Shown piece by piece: positions 62,698-64,000 of a DNA stretch of 64,000 bases. The notes beneath the pieces were generated by a model that saw only the letters and a list, made by a program, of their open reading frames with translations, had not been told where the DNA came from and did no database searches. This DNA is from Euglena gracilis. Taxonomy: Eukaryota > Euglenida > Euglenophyceae > Euglenales. The stretch covers positions 53,275,908 through 53,339,907 of the forward strand of contig CP154956.1 of NCBI GenBank assembly GCA_039621445.1, given 5' to 3'. Each line of letters opens with the position of its first letter. Positions within the stretch are counted from its first letter, which is position 1. The position numbers were made by a program, and so were the translations under genes.

Positions 62698-64000
62698 ATG
62701 CCTCCCCCCCATGCCCATAACGCCCACCCCCGTGATGGACGTGCCTTATATATTAAGAAGCCTGGTTGTTTTCAGACACTTTGGACGCGTTGTGTGGATG
62801 GAACAAACTGCACGGAGGTGGCTATTGTGAGGTGTGCAACACGTCCATGTCTGAGGGCCATTGACCCCTCCGTTCTGCTGCAGGCGGTCGGCAACCACTC
62901 TCATTTCCGGGGAAGGCTGCCTCCAGTCCCCGCTGATCCCGAGGATGAAAACGCACCACGGCAGCCGCTGCCGCTTATCACCCCCGCGTCCCATTGGTCG
63001 GACAACCTCCGGGCAGGGGCCAGCCCAGGACCTGGAGGTGGGAATGTCACCCCCCCCCTGCAGGCCAAATGGGTCGCTGGGCAGCGGCAGCGGCAGCAAG
63101 CAGTGGCCTCCTTCAGGGACTGTTGCGCGAAAACATTACCCAAAAACATCAATGAAACTGCGGAGAATTGTCCAAACGCGACATACATTTGGATAAACGC
63201 AAAAAAAAAGCAAAACACACACATAATCAAACACAAAAACACAACTGCCCCTGGCCTCTCTGAGCAGTACTTTTGGGAGTACTCTTCGTCCGAGGCACTG
63301 GGCCAGGGGGCGTTGGTGTGTACTGAGGTCTCTGGCGGCGAGAGAGACGGCGCGGGCATGCGAGCGGCGGAGAGTCGTCCAGGCAGGCAGGGCAGCTCCG
63401 CCCAAACTCAAGTGGGCCGCTGCCCCGTGGGATGGACGGGGAAATCCATCACTAGAATTTGGAATGCCGGCCATCCTGTCCGCTCCCCCCCCCCCCGGCC
63501 TGTGGAGGGGGGACGGGAAGGCGACGAAGGGGGCGACCCCACCCACTACAGCACCGCAAAAGGGAAAGAGTTGACCTCAAAATTGGCGATTCCGGAAAAA
63601 TGGAAGCGGTGGGGGGATCAACCCCCCCTCAGGGTGAAAAACACATGTAGCACAAAGGGAAAATATAATAAAAATTATTGGAATGCTGGAATATTTAAAC
63701 ACCCTTCAGATGTTTGGAGAATTTTAGAATTTTGTCTTGCTTGCTCTTTTTTCAAAGGTAACAAACAAAACATTTTGGTTCATTCCACTCAACCTCATCT
63801 AATCAAAATGATGCACGACAAAGAGCGAGCAAGAACGAAAGAAAAGCATCTTCGAAATAAGAGGGTCATTGCAAACTATATATTGGGTGTTGTCTCCAAA
63901 GAGGCAGCTCGTCTAACAATATATACGGGCACTCACCGGCAGGGCTTGGTAATAAAATGGAAGAATGGAACTGGCTCATCATTTACGGAAAGAAATTTAT
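62698..64000 (+). CDS. Unassigned long open frame, cut by window end
   Basis: First ATG (62698-62700) after an in-frame TAG (62669-62671). I read every codon to base 64000 and find no stop, giving at least 434 codons. The first 280 or so residues are GC-rich and contain Cys/Arg- and Pro/Gly-rich stretches. The last 120 are AT-rich and look more protein-like: WRILEFCLACSFFKG, then a basic segment KEKHLRNKRVIANYILGVVS and KEAARLT, which could form a helix-turn-helix. I recognise no family. TTTTCAG at 62770-62776 could be a 3' splice site, so the 5' limit may instead be an exon boundary. The change in base composition near 63600 might mark a fusion of two elements. Confidence 0.5.
   Translation, partial: MPPPHAHNAHPRDGRALYIKKPGCFQTLWTRCVDGTNCTEVAIVRCATRPCLRAIDPSVLLQAVGNHSHFRGRLPPVPADPEDENAPRQPLPLITPASHWSDNLRAGASPGPGGGNVTPPLQAKWVAGQRQRQQAVASFRDCCAKTLPKNINETAENCPNATYIWINAKKKQNTHIIKHKNTTAPGLSEQYFWEYSSSEALGQGALVCTEVSGGERDGAGMRAAESRPGRQGSSAQTQVGRCPVGWTGKSITRIWNAGHPVRSPPPRPVEGGREGDEGGDPTHYSTAKGKELTSKLAIPEKWKRWGDQPPLRVKNTCSTKGKYNKNYWNAGIFKHPSDVWRILEFCLACSFFKGNKQNILVHSTQPHLIKMMHDKERARTKEKHLRNKRVIANYILGVVSKEAARLTIYTGTHRQGLVIKWKNGTGSSFTERNL

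Noticed and set aside
61744-62720. Possible SGNH-hydrolase-like exon (GHSII... and DGVHP further on)
   Set aside because: Only two isolated short motifs in different frames, with a MITE between; not enough to call a domain.

Overview
The window looks like repeat-dominated nuclear DNA of a eukaryote, most likely a protist or alga. I cannot name the species. It has no operons, rRNA or tRNA genes, or CRISPR arrays that I can support. It does have retrotransposons with eukaryotic architecture (Ty3/Gypsy with a chromodomain, DIRS-type tyrosine-recombinase elements), families of short inverted-repeat transposons, and very many C- or G-homopolymer runs. No intact host gene is certain. The best candidate is an open frame that runs off the right edge (62698-64000).

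Layout. Bases 109-30780 are mostly non-coding and packed with short non-autonomous DNA transposons. Several copies show hAT-like hallmarks: ends starting CAG and exact 8-bp target duplications (551-900, 2196-2368, 4464-4738, 11461-11965, 14572-15010, 18696-18972, 62078-62331). Two copies of another family sit between TA dinucleotides (18144-18334, 27569-27686). Minisatellites fill several gaps.

Bases 31844-58679 are a nested stack of retrotransposons. An ITR-bearing relic E (57566-58679) abuts DIRS-type element D (outer limits 31844-57565). D is split by DIRS-type element A (32003-53171). A is split by two Ty3/Gypsy elements: B on the + strand (34167-39309, TSD CCAT) and C on the - strand (41015-52361, TSD CTTG). 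Removing the inserts leaves A at about 4.7 kb and D at about 4.55 kb, which supports the reconstruction. Both DIRS elements carry ITRs and an internal complementary region that spells out the circle junction.

Element C is the most interesting object. It is young (LTRs differ by about four substitutions plus homopolymer length) and nearly intact. Its order is LTR - Gag (CCHC knuckle) - UAG - C5 cytosine DNA methyltransferase - aspartic protease - reverse transcriptase - RNase H - integrase - chromodomain - LTR. Gag and Pol share one reading frame with a single UAG between them. That UAG is followed by a 12-nt stem (one mismatch) with a G-rich loop and a downstream C6 run, as expected for programmed stop-codon readthrough. 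One polyprotein would thus join a DNA-methylation writer to a chromodomain. The host DIRS elements carry a second methyltransferase type, the Dam-like MT domain with an NPPW motif. Two methyltransferase chemistries are therefore stacked in one locus.
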